From Brachybacterium paraconglomeratum (GTDB lineage: Bacteria; Actinomycetota; Actinomycetes; Actinomycetales; Dermabacteraceae), in NCBI RefSeq assembly GCF_003994255.1, contig NZ_ML133851.1:310001-374000 (forward strand): DNA of 64,000 nt, written 5' to 3'. The notes under the pieces are model-generated. The model did no database searches. It had not been told where the DNA came from and saw nothing but the letters and a program-made list of their open reading frames with translations. Of this stretch, positions 34,522 through 43,379 are shown piece after piece; the first letter of the stretch is position 1; each line of letters opens with the position of its first letter. Position numbers and translations under genes: made by a program.

Positions 34522-36789
34522 GTGGACGGGACCGAGGAGCAGGTCGCTCGGGAGGCCGAGGAGCAGGTCGCTCGGGAGATCGCCCGGGAGCAGGAGTACG
34601 CCGATCTCCTCTACGCCCGGGTCGACGAGCTGATCACCCACGTCGAGCGGAACCTCGACCGGATCCAGGGGTCGCAGCAGGCCTCGACCCACCAGAACCG
34701 CTCCGAGCGCGACTCCTTCATGGCCCTCTACGAGGACCGCCTCGCCCTGCTGCGCTCCGTGTCCCGCAGCGTCGTCTTCGGACGCCTGGACATGGACGAC
34801 GCCGCACGCCACTACATCGGCCGGATCGGCCTGTTCACCCCCGAGCGCGAACAGCTGCTGGTGGACTGGCGCGCCCCGGCCGCCGCCGCCTTCTACCGCG
34901 CGACCAGCACCGAGCGCCTCGACGTGCGCCTGCGCCGGCACCTGATCAGCCGCGGCCGCACCGTCGTCGGTCTCGAGGACGACGTGCTGGACCAGAGCGT
35001 GCTCGAGGACGGGGACCACGACGTGGTACTCCAGGGCGAGGGGGCGCTGCTCGCCGCCGTCTCCGGCACGCGCACCGGCCGGATGGGCGACATCGTCGCG
35101 ACCATCCAGGCCGAGCAGGACCGGATCATCCGCTCCGAGAACCGCGGCGTGCTCGTGGTCCAGGGCGGACCGGGCACCGGCAAGACCGCCGTGGCCCTGC
35201 ACCGCGCCGCCTACCTCCTGTACACCCACCGCCGACGGCTCGAGCACACGGGCGTGCTGATCATGGCGCCCACTCCCGGGTTCCTGCGCTACATCGAACG
35301 CGTCCTGCCCAGCCTCGGCGAGTCCGGCGTGGTGATGATGACGCCGGGGGAGATGTTCCCCGGGGTCGAGACGTTCTTCCACGACGCCGACGACGTGGCG
35401 CGCCTCAAGGGCGATGCCGCGATGGCGGAGCTGCTCTCCCGCGCGGTCAAGCAGCGACAGGCGGTCCCCGAGAAGGACGTGAGGCTGCGGATCGACGGCA
35501 CGCCGCTCGTGCTCACCCGGGACATGCTCCGCGCCGCCCGGCGCGAGGCCCGCGCCACGCACAAGCCCCACAACGCGGCCCGCGCCGTGTTCGTCCGCGC
35601 GGCGATGGACCGCCTGGTCGAGGCGTACGAGCGCGCGCTCGTCGCGCAGGGCTCCACGATCGTGCCGGAGGACCGACCGGACCTGCTCTCCGACCTCCGC
35701 CACGACCCCGAGGTGAAGCGGCAGCTGAACCTGGCCTGGCTCCCCTACACCCCGCAGGGCTTCCTGCGGATCCTGTTCGCACGTCCCGACCGCCTGCGGG
35801 CAGCGGCGCCCCGCTCCCTCGCCGGTCGGGTCGACCTGCTGGTGCGCCCCAAGGACTCCCCCTGGACGGTCGAGGACGTGCCGCTGCTGGACGAGGTGGC
35901 AGAGCTCCTCGGCGAGGACGCCGCCCCGGCCGAGGCGAAGGCCAGGGACGACGCCGAGCGACGCCGAGCGGACGTGGAGTACGCCCGCAAGGTCATCGAG
36001 AACATCGACACCTCCGGCATCGTCCGGGCGGAGGACCTCGCCGATCAGGTCGGGCAGATCCGCGACGGCCGCACCCTCGCCGAGCGCGCCTCCTCCGAGC
36101 GCTCCTGGACCTACGGCCATGTCGTGGTCGACGAGGCGCAGGAGCACTCCCCGATGAGCTGGCGGGCGCTCATGCGCCGCGCCCCCACCAAGTCCTTCAC
36201 CGTGGTGGGCGACGTCGCGCAGACCTCCTCCGCCGGCGGCACCGATTCCTGGACCGCGGCGCTGTCCCCCTACATCCAGGACCGGCTCCAGGTGGAGCAC
36301 CTGACCGTCAACTACCGCACCCCGCGCCGGATCATGGACCGCGCGGTCGCGATGGCCCAGGCCCACTCGCTGCCGGTCACCGAGGTCAGCTCGGTCCGGG
36401 ACGGCGAGGAGGACCCGCTGCTCGAGCAGGTCTCCCCCGCCGAGCTCACCGCGCGCAGCGCCGAGGCGGTGCGCCGCGTGCACGATCGCCTCCCGGGACG
36501 GATCGCCGTCATCGCCGCGGCCGAGCGCCTCCGCGATCTCGCCGCCGCGATCGACTCCCTCGAGTCCGTGCCCTCGGTCGGCATCGGCTCGGCCGGTGTC
36601 GACGACGAGGTCGCTGTGATGACGGCGCAGGACGCGAAGGGCCTTGAGTTCGACATCGTGGTGATCGTGGAGCCGGCGGAGCTGATCGACGCGCACGGCG
36701 CGGGCGACCTCTACGTCGCGATGTCGCGCTCCACGCAGCATCTCGGCGTGGTCCACTCCCGGGAGCTCCCGGCCGGCATGGCGGGCTGA
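34522..36789 (+). CDS. HelD/HelR-family RNA polymerase-recycling ATPase
   Basis: 755-aa superfamily 1 helicase-like motor. The N-terminal coiled coil with AREQEYADLLYARVDEL is the arm that enters the RNA polymerase secondary channel in this family. YIGRIGLFTPEREQLLVDWRA is a HelD hallmark. Motor motifs are GGPGTGKT (215-222), DEAQ (D537), VVGDVAQTSS, NYRTPRRI and AKGLEFDIVVI. In relatives these proteins dislodge stalled polymerase, and HelR types confer rifamycin tolerance. The GTG at 34522 is chosen because a GGAGGGG site lies 7 nt before it. A 24-bp exact duplication near the 5' end repeats EEQVARE. Confidence 0.88.
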   Translation: MDGTEEQVAREAEEQVAREIAREQEYADLLYARVDELITHVERNLDRIQGSQQASTHQNRSERDSFMALYEDRLALLRSVSRSVVFGRLDMDDAARHYIGRIGLFTPEREQLLVDWRAPAAAAFYRATSTERLDVRLRRHLISRGRTVVGLEDDVLDQSVLEDGDHDVVLQGEGALLAAVSGTRTGRMGDIVATIQAEQDRIIRSENRGVLVVQGGPGTGKTAVALHRAAYLLYTHRRRLEHTGVLIMAPTPGFLRYIERVLPSLGESGVVMMTPGEMFPGVETFFHDADDVARLKGDAAMAELLSRAVKQRQAVPEKDVRLRIDGTPLVLTRDMLRAARREARATHKPHNAARAVFVRAAMDRLVEAYERALVAQGSTIVPEDRPDLLSDLRHDPEVKRQLNLAWLPYTPQGFLRILFARPDRLRAAAPRSLAGRVDLLVRPKDSPWTVEDVPLLDEVAELLGEDAAPAEAKARDDAERRRADVEYARKVIENIDTSGIVRAEDLADQVGQIRDGRTLAERASSERSWTYGHVVVDEAQEHSPMSWRALMRRAPTKSFTVVGDVAQTSSAGGTDSWTAALSPYIQDRLQVEHLTVNYRTPRRIMDRAVAMAQAHSLPVTEVSSVRDGEEDPLLEQVSPAELTARSAEAVRRVHDRLPGRIAVIAAAERLRDLAAAIDSLESVPSVGIGSAGVDDEVAVMTAQDAKGLEFDIVVIVEPAELIDAHGAGDLYVAMSRSTQHLGVVHSRELPAGMAG
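34532..34578 (+). repeat. 24-bp tandem duplication in the HelD/HelR-type gene
   Basis: A 23-nt sequence beginning CCGAGGAGCAGG occurs at 34532-34554 and again, identical, at 34556-34578 (period 24 bp). It encodes EEQVARE twice and lengthens the N-terminal helix by eight residues without changing frame. Confidence 0.9.
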
Positions 36790-36794
36790 ACCCT

Positions 36795-36840
36795 CCGCCG
36801 ACGCCCCGGGACCTCAGGGCCCCGGGACGGCGATCGGCGG
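36795..36840. terminator. GC-rich hairpin between convergent HelD/HelR-type gene and nrdR
   Basis: CCGCCGA...CCCGGG (36795-36810) pairs, with small bulges, with CCCGGG...TCGGCGG (36820-36840), starting 6 nt after the stop of the plus-strand gene. It is a likely terminator for that gene; its use for nrdR, 135 nt further away, is less certain. Confidence 0.5.
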
Positions 36841-36975
36841 CCGTGGCTTCCCCTCCACGACCGCCGATCTGGTGTGCACCTCGTCGGTGCACGAGGAATA
36901 TCTTAAGCACAGTCCGACCCCCTCCTGCACCATGTCCAGGAATCTCTCCGGATCCGTGCAGACGGCGGGCGGCGC

Positions 36976-37464
36976 TCAGCCCGTCGCGCCGCCCCCGGAG
37001 GTCGCCCCCTGCACCTGGGAGCCCTCGGCGCGCAGCCGCGCGATCGCGGCCTCGAAGTCGTCGAGGGAGTCGAAGTCCTGGTAGACGCTCGCGAAGCGCA
37101 GGTAGGCCACGAGGTCCAGCTCCTGGAGCGGCTGCAAGATCGACAGGCCCACCTGATGGGCGTCGATCTCCGCCTGCCCGCTGAGCCGGATGGTCTCCTC
37201 CACCCGCTGGGCGAGCAGGGCGAGCTGGTCGTCGCTGACCGGACGGCCCTGGCAGGCCTTGCGGACGCCGGAGATGACCTTCGCCCGGCTGAAGGGCTCG
37301 CTCACCCCGGACCGCTTGAGGACCGACAGGGAGGCGGTCTCCGAGGTGGAGAAGCGTCGCGAGCAGCTGGGGCACTGGCGGCGGCGCCGGATCGTCGCGC
37401 CGTCGTCGGACGTGCGCGAGTCGACGACGCGCGAATCGGGGTGGCGGCAGAACGGACAGTGCAT
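36976..37464 (-). CDS. nrdR: ribonucleotide reductase regulator NrdR
   Basis: 162-aa zinc-finger and ATP-cone repressor of ribonucleotide reductase genes. [17 protein letters not shown] and [16 protein letters not shown] form the zinc ribbon; the ATP-cone follows ([20 protein letters not shown]). The ATG at 37464 begins at the zinc ribbon as in all family members. Position beside lexA is normal for actinobacteria. No nrd genes are in the window to search for NrdR boxes. Confidence 0.96.
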   Translation of the reverse strand: MHCPFCRHPDSRVVDSRTSDDGATIRRRRQCPSCSRRFSTSETASLSVLKRSGVSEPFSRAKVISGVRKACQGRPVSDDQLALLAQRVEETIRLSGQAEIDAHQVGLSILQPLQELDLVAYLRFASVYQDFDSLDDFEAAIARLRAEGSQVQGATSGGGATG

Positions 37465-37492
37465 CCGCTCAGGGTACCGGCACGACCCCCGC

Positions 37493-37888
37493 TCAGCGCG
37501 AGGCATCCTCCGCCGCGGGGAGCTCGAGCTGCTGACCGGCGGTGATCCGGCCCGTGGGCAGATGGTTGAGGCCGCGGACCTCGTCGACGAACTCGGCCTC
37601 GTCCATCCCCTCGGGGGCGTGCTCGCCGGCGTAGTCCCAGAGGGTGTCGCCCGCCTCGACCGTGATCACGGCGGGCTGGGCGGACTCGGTGCCGGCGAGG
37701 GCGGCGGGGAGGTCGAGCGCGAGGAGGGCGATCGCGGCGACCGCGAGGCCGAGCAGGAAGGCGACGCCCGTGAGGAGGCGCCGCCCGCGGCGGGTCGGCT
37801 CGAGTCGAACACGCGGTCGAGCGACGGCCTCGCAGGCCTGCTCGTCCTGCCGCGGGAAGGGAAGGACCGTGGCGGTATGGGTACGCAT
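37493..37888 (-). CDS. LysM domain membrane protein divergent from lexA
   Basis: 131-aa bitopic protein: a basic cytoplasmic head, one membrane helix ([21 protein letters not shown]) and an extracytoplasmic LysM domain ([20 protein letters not shown] to [12 protein letters not shown]). Architecture, size and position divergent from lexA match SOS-induced division inhibitors such as YneA and mycobacterial Rv2719c. An SOS box overlaps its ribosome-binding site, so LexA control is likely. A role as a damage-inducible division brake is inferred, not shown. Confidence 0.85.
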   Translation of the reverse strand: MRTHTATVLPFPRQDEQACEAVARPRVRLEPTRRGRRLLTGVAFLLGLAVAAIALLALDLPAALAGTESAQPAVITVEAGDTLWDYAGEHAPEGMDEAEFVDEVRGLNHLPTGRITAGQQLELPAAEDASR

Positions 37889-37890
37889 CT

Positions 37891-37906
37891 CCGAACTCCT
37901 GTTCGA
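37891..37906 (-). promoter_or_regulatory. lexA box: LexA (SOS) box at the LysM gene start
   Basis: On the minus strand TCGAAC-AGGA-GTTCGG, one mismatch from the actinobacterial consensus TCGAAC-N4-GTTCGA. The box ends 2 nt before the LysM start codon and its spacer provides the AGGAG ribosome-binding site. Confidence 0.8.
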
Positions 37907-37959
37907 TCGAATCTCTGTGCGACTGTAGCCCGCGGCGCTCGCGACACGCAAGAGGAACA

Positions 37960-37975
37960 TCGAACACATGTTTGG
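37960..37975 (+). promoter_or_regulatory. lexA box: LexA (SOS) box upstream of lexA
   Basis: TCGAAC-ACAT-GTTTGG matches the SOS consensus in 14 of 16 positions and the ACAT spacer is typical of actinobacterial boxes. It lies 83 nt before the lexA start and 69 bp from the other box, centre to centre. Confidence 0.8.
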
Positions 37976-38058
37976 CATCCGCCGCGCGCCGCCCTACGCT
38001 GGGCCACGAGGACAACGGAACCCGATGGGTCCGACAGACGACGCCAGGAGACCGCACG

Positions 38059-38754
38059 ATGACGCCGAGCACCCCCAAGCCGACCAGGGCCCGCGGCGAG
38101 GCGCCGGCCGACGAGCGCACGGCCGGCCTGACGCGCCGCCAGCGCCTCGTGCTGGAGACGATCAACGAGGCCGTCGCCGCGCGCGGCTACCCGCCGTCGA
38201 TGCGCGAGATCGGCGATGCCGTGGGCCTGACCTCCTCGTCCTCCGTCGCCCACCAGCTGCAGACCCTCGAGCGCAAGGGCTTCCTGCGCCGCGACCCCAA
38301 GCGTCCGCGCGCGATGGAGGTCGTGATGCCGGAGGCCGACGACGCCCCCGCCCCGCCCGTCGAGATCGAGCCCGGCGGCAGCTCGGTGAACGTCCCGCTG
38401 GTGGGACGGATCGCCGCCGGCATCCCGATCACCGCCGAGGAGCAGGTGGAGGATGTCTTCACCCTTCCCGAGCGCCTGGTCGGCGGCGGGGACCTCTTCC
38501 TGCTGCAGGTGGTCGGCGACTCGATGATCGACGCCGCGATCTGCGACGGGGACTGGGTGGTGGTCCGCTCGCAGAGCACCGCGGAGAAGGGCGAGATCGT
38601 CGCGGCGATGATCGACGGCGAGGCGACGGTGAAGACCTTCGTGCAGCGCGACGACCACGTGTGGCTGATGCCTCACAACCCGGCCTTCGCCCCGATCCTC
38701 GGCGACCACGCCGAGATCCTCGGCAAGGTCGTCGCGGTGCTGCGCTCCGTCTGA
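38059..38754 (+). CDS. lexA: SOS repressor LexA
   Basis: 231-aa self-cleaving repressor. The N-terminal winged helix has [21 protein letters not shown]; an acidic Pro-rich linker leads to the peptidase domain. The cleavage site is Ala120-Gly121 in GRIAAGIP, with catalytic Ser155 in VVGDSMID and Lys192 in ATVKTF. The ATG at 38059 has AGGAG 8 nt upstream. Targets visible here are lexA itself, the LysM gene and recA. Confidence 0.96.
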   Translation: MTPSTPKPTRARGEAPADERTAGLTRRQRLVLETINEAVAARGYPPSMREIGDAVGLTSSSSVAHQLQTLERKGFLRRDPKRPRAMEVVMPEADDAPAPPVEIEPGGSSVNVPLVGRIAAGIPITAEEQVEDVFTLPERLVGGGDLFLLQVVGDSMIDAAICDGDWVVVRSQSTAEKGEIVAAMIDGEATVKTFVQRDDHVWLMPHNPAFAPILGDHAEILGKVVAVLRSV

Positions 38755-38793
38755 GCCCCCGGGCTCGCGAGCCTCAGGGGCCCGCGGCGTGCC

Positions 38794-40818
38794 TCAGGAA
38801 TCCGCGGCGAGCCTCCGGAGCGCGCCGAGGGCGACCTCGGGGTCGGCCGTCGGCCACAGCGGCGGCATCGACTCGCGCAGGAACGAGCCGTACCGCGCGG
38901 TCGACAGCCGCGGATCGAGCACGGCGACCATCCCGCGATCCGTCTCGCGCCGGATCAGCCGCCCCGCCCCCTGGGCCAGCAGCAGCGCGGCGTGCTGGCC
39001 GGCGACGGCCATGAAGCCGTTGCCGCCGTGCTGGGCGATCCGCTCCTGCCGGGCCGACATCAGCGGGTCGTCCGGGCGGGGGAACGGGATCCGGTCGATG
39101 GTGACCAGGCGCAGCGAGCGGCCGGAGACGTCCACGCCCTGCCACAGCGTGAGAGTGCCGAACAGGCTCGCGTCCTCGTCCTCCCGGAAGGTGCGCACGA
39201 GGTTCGCCATGGAGTCCTCGCCCTGCACCGCGACGGTCAGGTCCAGCCGTGCGCGGACGTGCTCGGCGGCGATCTCCGCGCCGCGGCGCGAGGAGAACAG
39301 GCACAGCGCTCCCCCGCGCGAGGCCTCCACCAGCTCGGTGAGGTGGTCCAGCATCGCCGGGGAGGGGCCGTCGCGGCCCGGCTGCGGGAGGTGGCGGGCG
39401 GTGTAGAGGATGCCCTGGCGGCGGTAGTCGAAGGGGCTGCCCACGTCGATGCCCGCCCAGGCCCCGGAGTCCTCGGCGGCGGGGATCTCGTCCTCGGCGA
39501 CCCGTCCGCGGCGGGCGAGGCCCACCTCCCCGGCGGCCGGCTCGAAGCGGCCGCCGAGGGCGAGCGTCGCGGAGGTCAGCACCGCGGTGCGGTCCTCGAG
39601 GATCGCACCGCGCATCGCCGCGGCCACGCTCAGCGGCGCGACCTGCAGCGAGGCCCGACCGGTCGCCTGCCCGCGGGAGACGGAGACGACGTCGTCCTCG
39701 CCCGGGTCGCTCAGGCGCTCGCACACGTCGATGATCTCCTGCAGGTTCGCCCGCACCGTCTTGCGCGCCCCGGCGGAGGAGTCGTCGCCGGCGTCCTTCG
39801 CGTCCGAGTGGGCGGTGCGCGCCTCGACGCGGACGTGGCCGACGGCATCGGCGAGCTGATCGGGCAGGTCTCCGAGCACGCGCCCGTCGGGGGCGAGCTC
39901 GAGCGCGGCGCGCAGCTCCTCCCCCGCATCGTCCAGCGCGGTCGCCGCGACGCCGAGGCCGCGCAGGTCCCGCACCGCGCCGCGCAGCATGCCGGGGTTG
40001 AGGACCTCGGTGACTGCGCTGGTGACCCGGGCGGTGAGGTCATGGGCCTCGTCGAAGACGACGACGTCGTGCTCGGGGATGATGCCGTGGCGGTCGAAGG
40101 AGTCGATCGCGAGCAGCGCATGGTTCGTCACGACCACGTCCACCTCGCGCGCGACCTCGCGGCTGCGCTCGGCGAAGCAGTCCTGGATCATCGGGCAGGA
40201 GGTGCCGATGCACTGGTTCCCGGTGACGGACACCTGACGCCAGGCACGGTCCGAGACGGCGTCCTCGAGCGAGTCGCGGTCCCCGGTGTCGGTCTCCTCC
40301 GCCCATTCCCGCAGGCGCTTGACCTGGGTGCCGAGCTTCTCGCCGCCGGTGCGGGAGGGGTCCGAGGACGCCTCGGAGAACAGGGCGCCGGGCTCGATGT
40401 CGACCGGGTAGCCGCCGGCGATCTTGTGCTTGCACAGATAGTTCGCGCGCCCCTTGAGCAGCGCGAAGGTGGGGGTGCGCGGCAGGTGCGGGGCGAGCGC
40501 CTCGGCGAGCCGCGGCAGGTCCTTGCGCACGATCTGGGTCTGCAGCGCGATCGTCGCCGTGGAGATGACCACAGGGCGCCCGGTGACGAGCGCGTGCCGC
40601 ATCGCGGGCACCAGATAGCCCAGCGATTTGCCGGTGCCGGTGCCCGCCTGGACCAGGAGGTGCCGGCCGCCGGACATCGCCAGGTCGACCGCCTCCGCCA
40701 TCGTCTGCTGGCCGGGGCGGGGCGAGCCCCCGACGGCGGAGACCGCGGCATCCATCAGGTCCGACAGCGGGACGTCGGCCGCCGCCGGGGCGACGGGATG
40801 CTCGGGTGCGGAGGTCAT
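38794..40818 (-). CDS. DinG/XPD-type ATP-dependent DNA helicase
   Basis: 674-aa superfamily 2 helicase. Walker A is AGTGTGKS near residue 60, DEAH appears in VVFDEAHDLTAR, and motif VI is AQGAGRLIRRETDRG. Four cysteines suited to a 4Fe-4S cluster lie between motifs I and II (NYLCKH, then NQCIGTSCPMIQDCF), as in DinG and XPD. The start at 40818 excludes an Arg/Gly-rich upstream extension. Convergent with lexA. No SOS box is visible upstream, so damage induction is not supported by sequence. Confidence 0.9.
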   Translation of the reverse strand: MTSAPEHPVAPAAADVPLSDLMDAAVSAVGGSPRPGQQTMAEAVDLAMSGGRHLLVQAGTGTGKSLGYLVPAMRHALVTGRPVVISTATIALQTQIVRKDLPRLAEALAPHLPRTPTFALLKGRANYLCKHKIAGGYPVDIEPGALFSEASSDPSRTGGEKLGTQVKRLREWAEETDTGDRDSLEDAVSDRAWRQVSVTGNQCIGTSCPMIQDCFAERSREVAREVDVVVTNHALLAIDSFDRHGIIPEHDVVVFDEAHDLTARVTSAVTEVLNPGMLRGAVRDLRGLGVAATALDDAGEELRAALELAPDGRVLGDLPDQLADAVGHVRVEARTAHSDAKDAGDDSSAGARKTVRANLQEIIDVCERLSDPGEDDVVSVSRGQATGRASLQVAPLSVAAAMRGAILEDRTAVLTSATLALGGRFEPAAGEVGLARRGRVAEDEIPAAEDSGAWAGIDVGSPFDYRRQGILYTARHLPQPGRDGPSPAMLDHLTELVEASRGGALCLFSSRRGAEIAAEHVRARLDLTVAVQGEDSMANLVRTFREDEDASLFGTLTLWQGVDVSGRSLRLVTIDRIPFPRPDDPLMSARQERIAQHGGNGFMAVAGQHAALLLAQGAGRLIRRETDRGMVAVLDPRLSTARYGSFLRESMPPLWPTADPEVALGALRRLAADS

Positions 40819-40914
40819 CGGATCAGCGTATCCGCGCGGGCACCGGGACCCGCCGAGGCGCACCCCGGTGTGCCCGATCTCCCGCCGCTCCGGGACCCCC
40901 GCGGCACCGCGGCC

Positions 40915-42474
40915 TCAGGACGAGGTGCGCATCTCCGCGGCGAGGGTCTCGTCCACGAGCGCGTGCACGCGGGTGCCCTCCATGAGGTGCTCCTCGGCGA
41001 GGACCTCCCCGGTGGTGTGGGCTCGCGAGACGAGGTCGCCGCGGGAGTACGGCACGACCACGTCGACCTCGACCGCGGGGCGGGGCAGGCGCTCGGCGAT
41101 CAGCTCGCGCAGCTCCTCGATCCCCTCCCCCGTGCGGGCGGAGACCACGGCGCTGACCTCGACCTGGCTGCGCAGGCGCGCGATGGTCTCGGGCGCGGCG
41201 AGATCGGCCTTGTTCAGCACGACGATCTCGGGGACGTCGAAGCCCTCGATCTCGCCGAGCACGGTGCGGACCGCGGTGACCTGCCCCTCGGGGTCGGGAT
41301 GGGAGGCGTCCACGACGTGCAGGAGCAGGTCCGAGTCGCCCACCTCCTCGAGCGTCGAGCGGAACGCCTCGACCAGCTGCGTGGGCAGGTGGCGCACGAA
41401 GCCGACGGTGTCGGCGAAGGTGAACTCGCGCCCGTCCGGGGTGGTGGCGCGGCGGACGGTCGGGTCCAGGGTCGCGAACAGCGCGTTCTCGACCAGCACC
41501 CCGGCGCCGGTGAGCCGGTTCAGCAGGGAGGACTTCCCGGCGTTGGTGTAGCCGGCGATCGCGACGGCCGGCACCTGGTGGCGGCGACGGTCGGCGCGCT
41601 GCGCCTCGCGTCCGGGGGCCATGAGCCGGATCTCGCGGCGCAGCTTCGCCATCCGGTCACGGATGCGACGGCGGTCCAGCTCGATCTTCGTCTCGCCCGG
41701 GCCGCGAGAGCCCATGCCGGCCCCGGCGCCGCCCACCTGGCCGCCGGCCTGACGGGACATGGACTCGCCCCAGCCGCGCAGACGCGGCAGGAGGTACTCG
41801 AGCTGGGCGAGCTCGACCTGGGCCTTGCCCTCCCTGGACTTCGCGTGCTGGGCGAAGATGTCCAGGATCAGGGCGGTGCGGTCGATGACCTTGACCTTGA
41901 CGATGTCCTCGAGGGCGCGGCGCTGGCCTGGAGCGAGCTCGCCGTCGGCGATCACGGTGTCCGCCCCGGACTCGGCGACGATGTCAGCGAGCTCGGCGGC
42001 CTTGCCCTTGCCCAGGAAGGTCGCGGGGTCGGGGTGGGCACGGCGCTGGAGGATCCCGTCGAGCACCTCGGAGCCGGCGGTCTCGGCGAGCGCGGCGAGC
42101 TCGCGCAGGCTCGTCTCGGCCTCGTCGGCGTTGCCGCTGGTGTACAGGCCCGCGAGGACCACGCGCTCCAGGCGCAGCTGGCGGTACTCGACCTCGGAGA
42201 CGTCCTCGAGCTCGGTGGAGAGCCCGGCGACGCGGCGCAGCGCCTGGCGGTCGGCGAGGTCGTACTGCTCGCCGTCGGCCTCCGAGGAGAAGGTGGTGGC
42301 CTGGACGGAGGCGTCGCCGCGGGAGAGGATCCGCTCGGTGAGCGGGTCGCGACGGGGGCCGACGGGTGCGGGGTCCTCCGCTGCGGGAGAGTGCTCGACG
42401 GCCCCGGTCCTTCCCGTGCTGGTCCCGTCGACGTCGAGGTCGGAATCGGGTTCGGGATGGAAGGCGATGGGCAC
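40915..42474 (-). CDS. hflX: ribosome-associated GTPase HflX
   Basis: 519-aa GTPase that splits stalled ribosomes. The HflX N-terminal domain includes FLGKGKAAELADIV and IVKVKVIDRTALILDIFAQHAKS, then the linker GPGETKIELDRRRIRDR and the GTPase domain (GYTNAGKSSLLNRL, ADTVGFVRHLP, LNKADL). The GTG at 42474 is chosen as the first in-frame start after AGGAG, though the 10-nt spacing is long. About 75 N-terminal residues are low-complexity. It belongs to the conserved miaB-miaA-dapF-hflX neighbourhood. Confidence 0.92.
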   Translation of the reverse strand: MPIAFHPEPDSDLDVDGTSTGRTGAVEHSPAAEDPAPVGPRRDPLTERILSRGDASVQATTFSSEADGEQYDLADRQALRRVAGLSTELEDVSEVEYRQLRLERVVLAGLYTSGNADEAETSLRELAALAETAGSEVLDGILQRRAHPDPATFLGKGKAAELADIVAESGADTVIADGELAPGQRRALEDIVKVKVIDRTALILDIFAQHAKSREGKAQVELAQLEYLLPRLRGWGESMSRQAGGQVGGAGAGMGSRGPGETKIELDRRRIRDRMAKLRREIRLMAPGREAQRADRRRHQVPAVAIAGYTNAGKSSLLNRLTGAGVLVENALFATLDPTVRRATTPDGREFTFADTVGFVRHLPTQLVEAFRSTLEEVGDSDLLLHVVDASHPDPEGQVTAVRTVLGEIEGFDVPEIVVLNKADLAAPETIARLRSQVEVSAVVSARTGEGIEELRELIAERLPRPAVEVDVVVPYSRGDLVSRAHTTGEVLAEEHLMEGTRVHALVDETLAAEMRTSS

Positions 42475-42658
42475 GATCGGGGCACTCCTCTGGGTCGGGT
42501 GAAGGGGTCGTCTCAGAATCCCACGTCCCGTCGGCCGGGTCGAGGGATTTTGCGCTGGGCGGAGCCGGATCACGGTCGGATCACGCCCCCGTGCTCAGGG
42601 ACGCCCAGTATCAGGGCACGAGCCGCGCCGTGCGTCGCCGTGAAGGGCCGGGGCTCCG

Positions 42659-42664
42659 TATCCT
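42659..42664 (+). promoter_or_regulatory. -10 element TATCCT, probable leaderless start
   Basis: TATCCT ends six bases before the GTG at 42671 and no Shine-Dalgarno sequence is present, a spacing that would put the transcript start on or next to the start codon. Confidence 0.4.
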
Positions 42665-42670
42665 GCGGGG

Positions 42671-43285
42671 GTGGACGAGCACTACTTCACCGTGAACCCC
42701 TCCGCCCCGGACCGTCGATTCCCGCTGCCCGTGCGTCTGGCGGGGAGGGACCTGGAGCTCGTCTCCTCCTCCGCCGTGTTCAGCGGGCACGGGCTCGACA
42801 AGGCGACGGCGGTGCTGCTGGACCGGCTCGACGAGGTCGCGGAGCCCCCGGAGGGCGGGACGCTCGTGGACCTCGGCTGCGGCTGGGGGCCGATCGCCCT
42901 GACGGCGGCGCTGCTGCATCCCGGGGTCGAGGTGTGGGCGGTGGACGTCAGCGAGCGCGCCCGCGAGCTCACCGCCGAGAACGCGCGCCGCGCGGGCGTG
43001 GAGAACCTGCGGGTTCTCGCGCCGGAGGAGATCCCCGGGGATCTCGCCGTGGACACCCTGTGGTCGAACCCGCCGATCCGCATCGGGAAGCCGGCGCTGC
43101 ACGAGCTCCTGCGCGAGTGGACGGCGCGTCTGCGGCCGACGGGCACCGCCGCGCTGGTGGTGGGGAAGAACCTCGGCGCCGACCCGCTCGCGCGCTGGCT
43201 CGGCGAGCTCCTGCCCGCGCGGGAGGTCGGCAAGGCGGCGAGCGCGAAGGGCTTCCGGGTGCTGGAGATCGGGCCCGAGAGCTGA
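42671..43285 (+). CDS. RsmC/YbxB-like class I SAM methyltransferase
   Basis: 204-aa small-molecule or rRNA methyltransferase of the MTS family. Motifs: LVDLGCGWGPIALTAA (SAM loop), VDVSERARELTAENARR, and SNPPIRIGKPALHELL, where NPPI is the catalytic motif of N2-guanine methylases. It lacks the N-terminal pseudo-domain of E. coli RsmC, as is usual in Gram-positives. It is divergent from hflX. The GTG start has a TATCCT sequence 6 nt before it and no ribosome-binding site, suggesting a leaderless mRNA. Confidence 0.85.
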   Translation: MDEHYFTVNPSAPDRRFPLPVRLAGRDLELVSSSAVFSGHGLDKATAVLLDRLDEVAEPPEGGTLVDLGCGWGPIALTAALLHPGVEVWAVDVSERARELTAENARRAGVENLRVLAPEEIPGDLAVDTLWSNPPIRIGKPALHELLREWTARLRPTGTAALVVGKNLGADPLARWLGELLPAREVGKAASAKGFRVLEIGPES

Positions 43286-43334
43286 CGGGGCGGCGGCAGC
43301 GCACCCGCTCCGCCGTCGCGCTCCGGCGACCAGA

Positions 43335-43379
43335 GCTCAGCCGCTCAGACGGCCGGTCCGCCGGCGCTCAGCCGCTCAG
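43335..43379. repeat. 14-nt direct repeat at the dapF stop
   Basis: GCTCAGCCGCTCAG occurs at 43335-43348 and 43366-43379, 31 bp apart, with a GC-rich palindromic segment between. It covers the dapF stop and supplies several TGA codons in a row on the minus strand. No further structure was found in the 90-bp gap to the methyltransferase gene. Confidence 0.6.
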
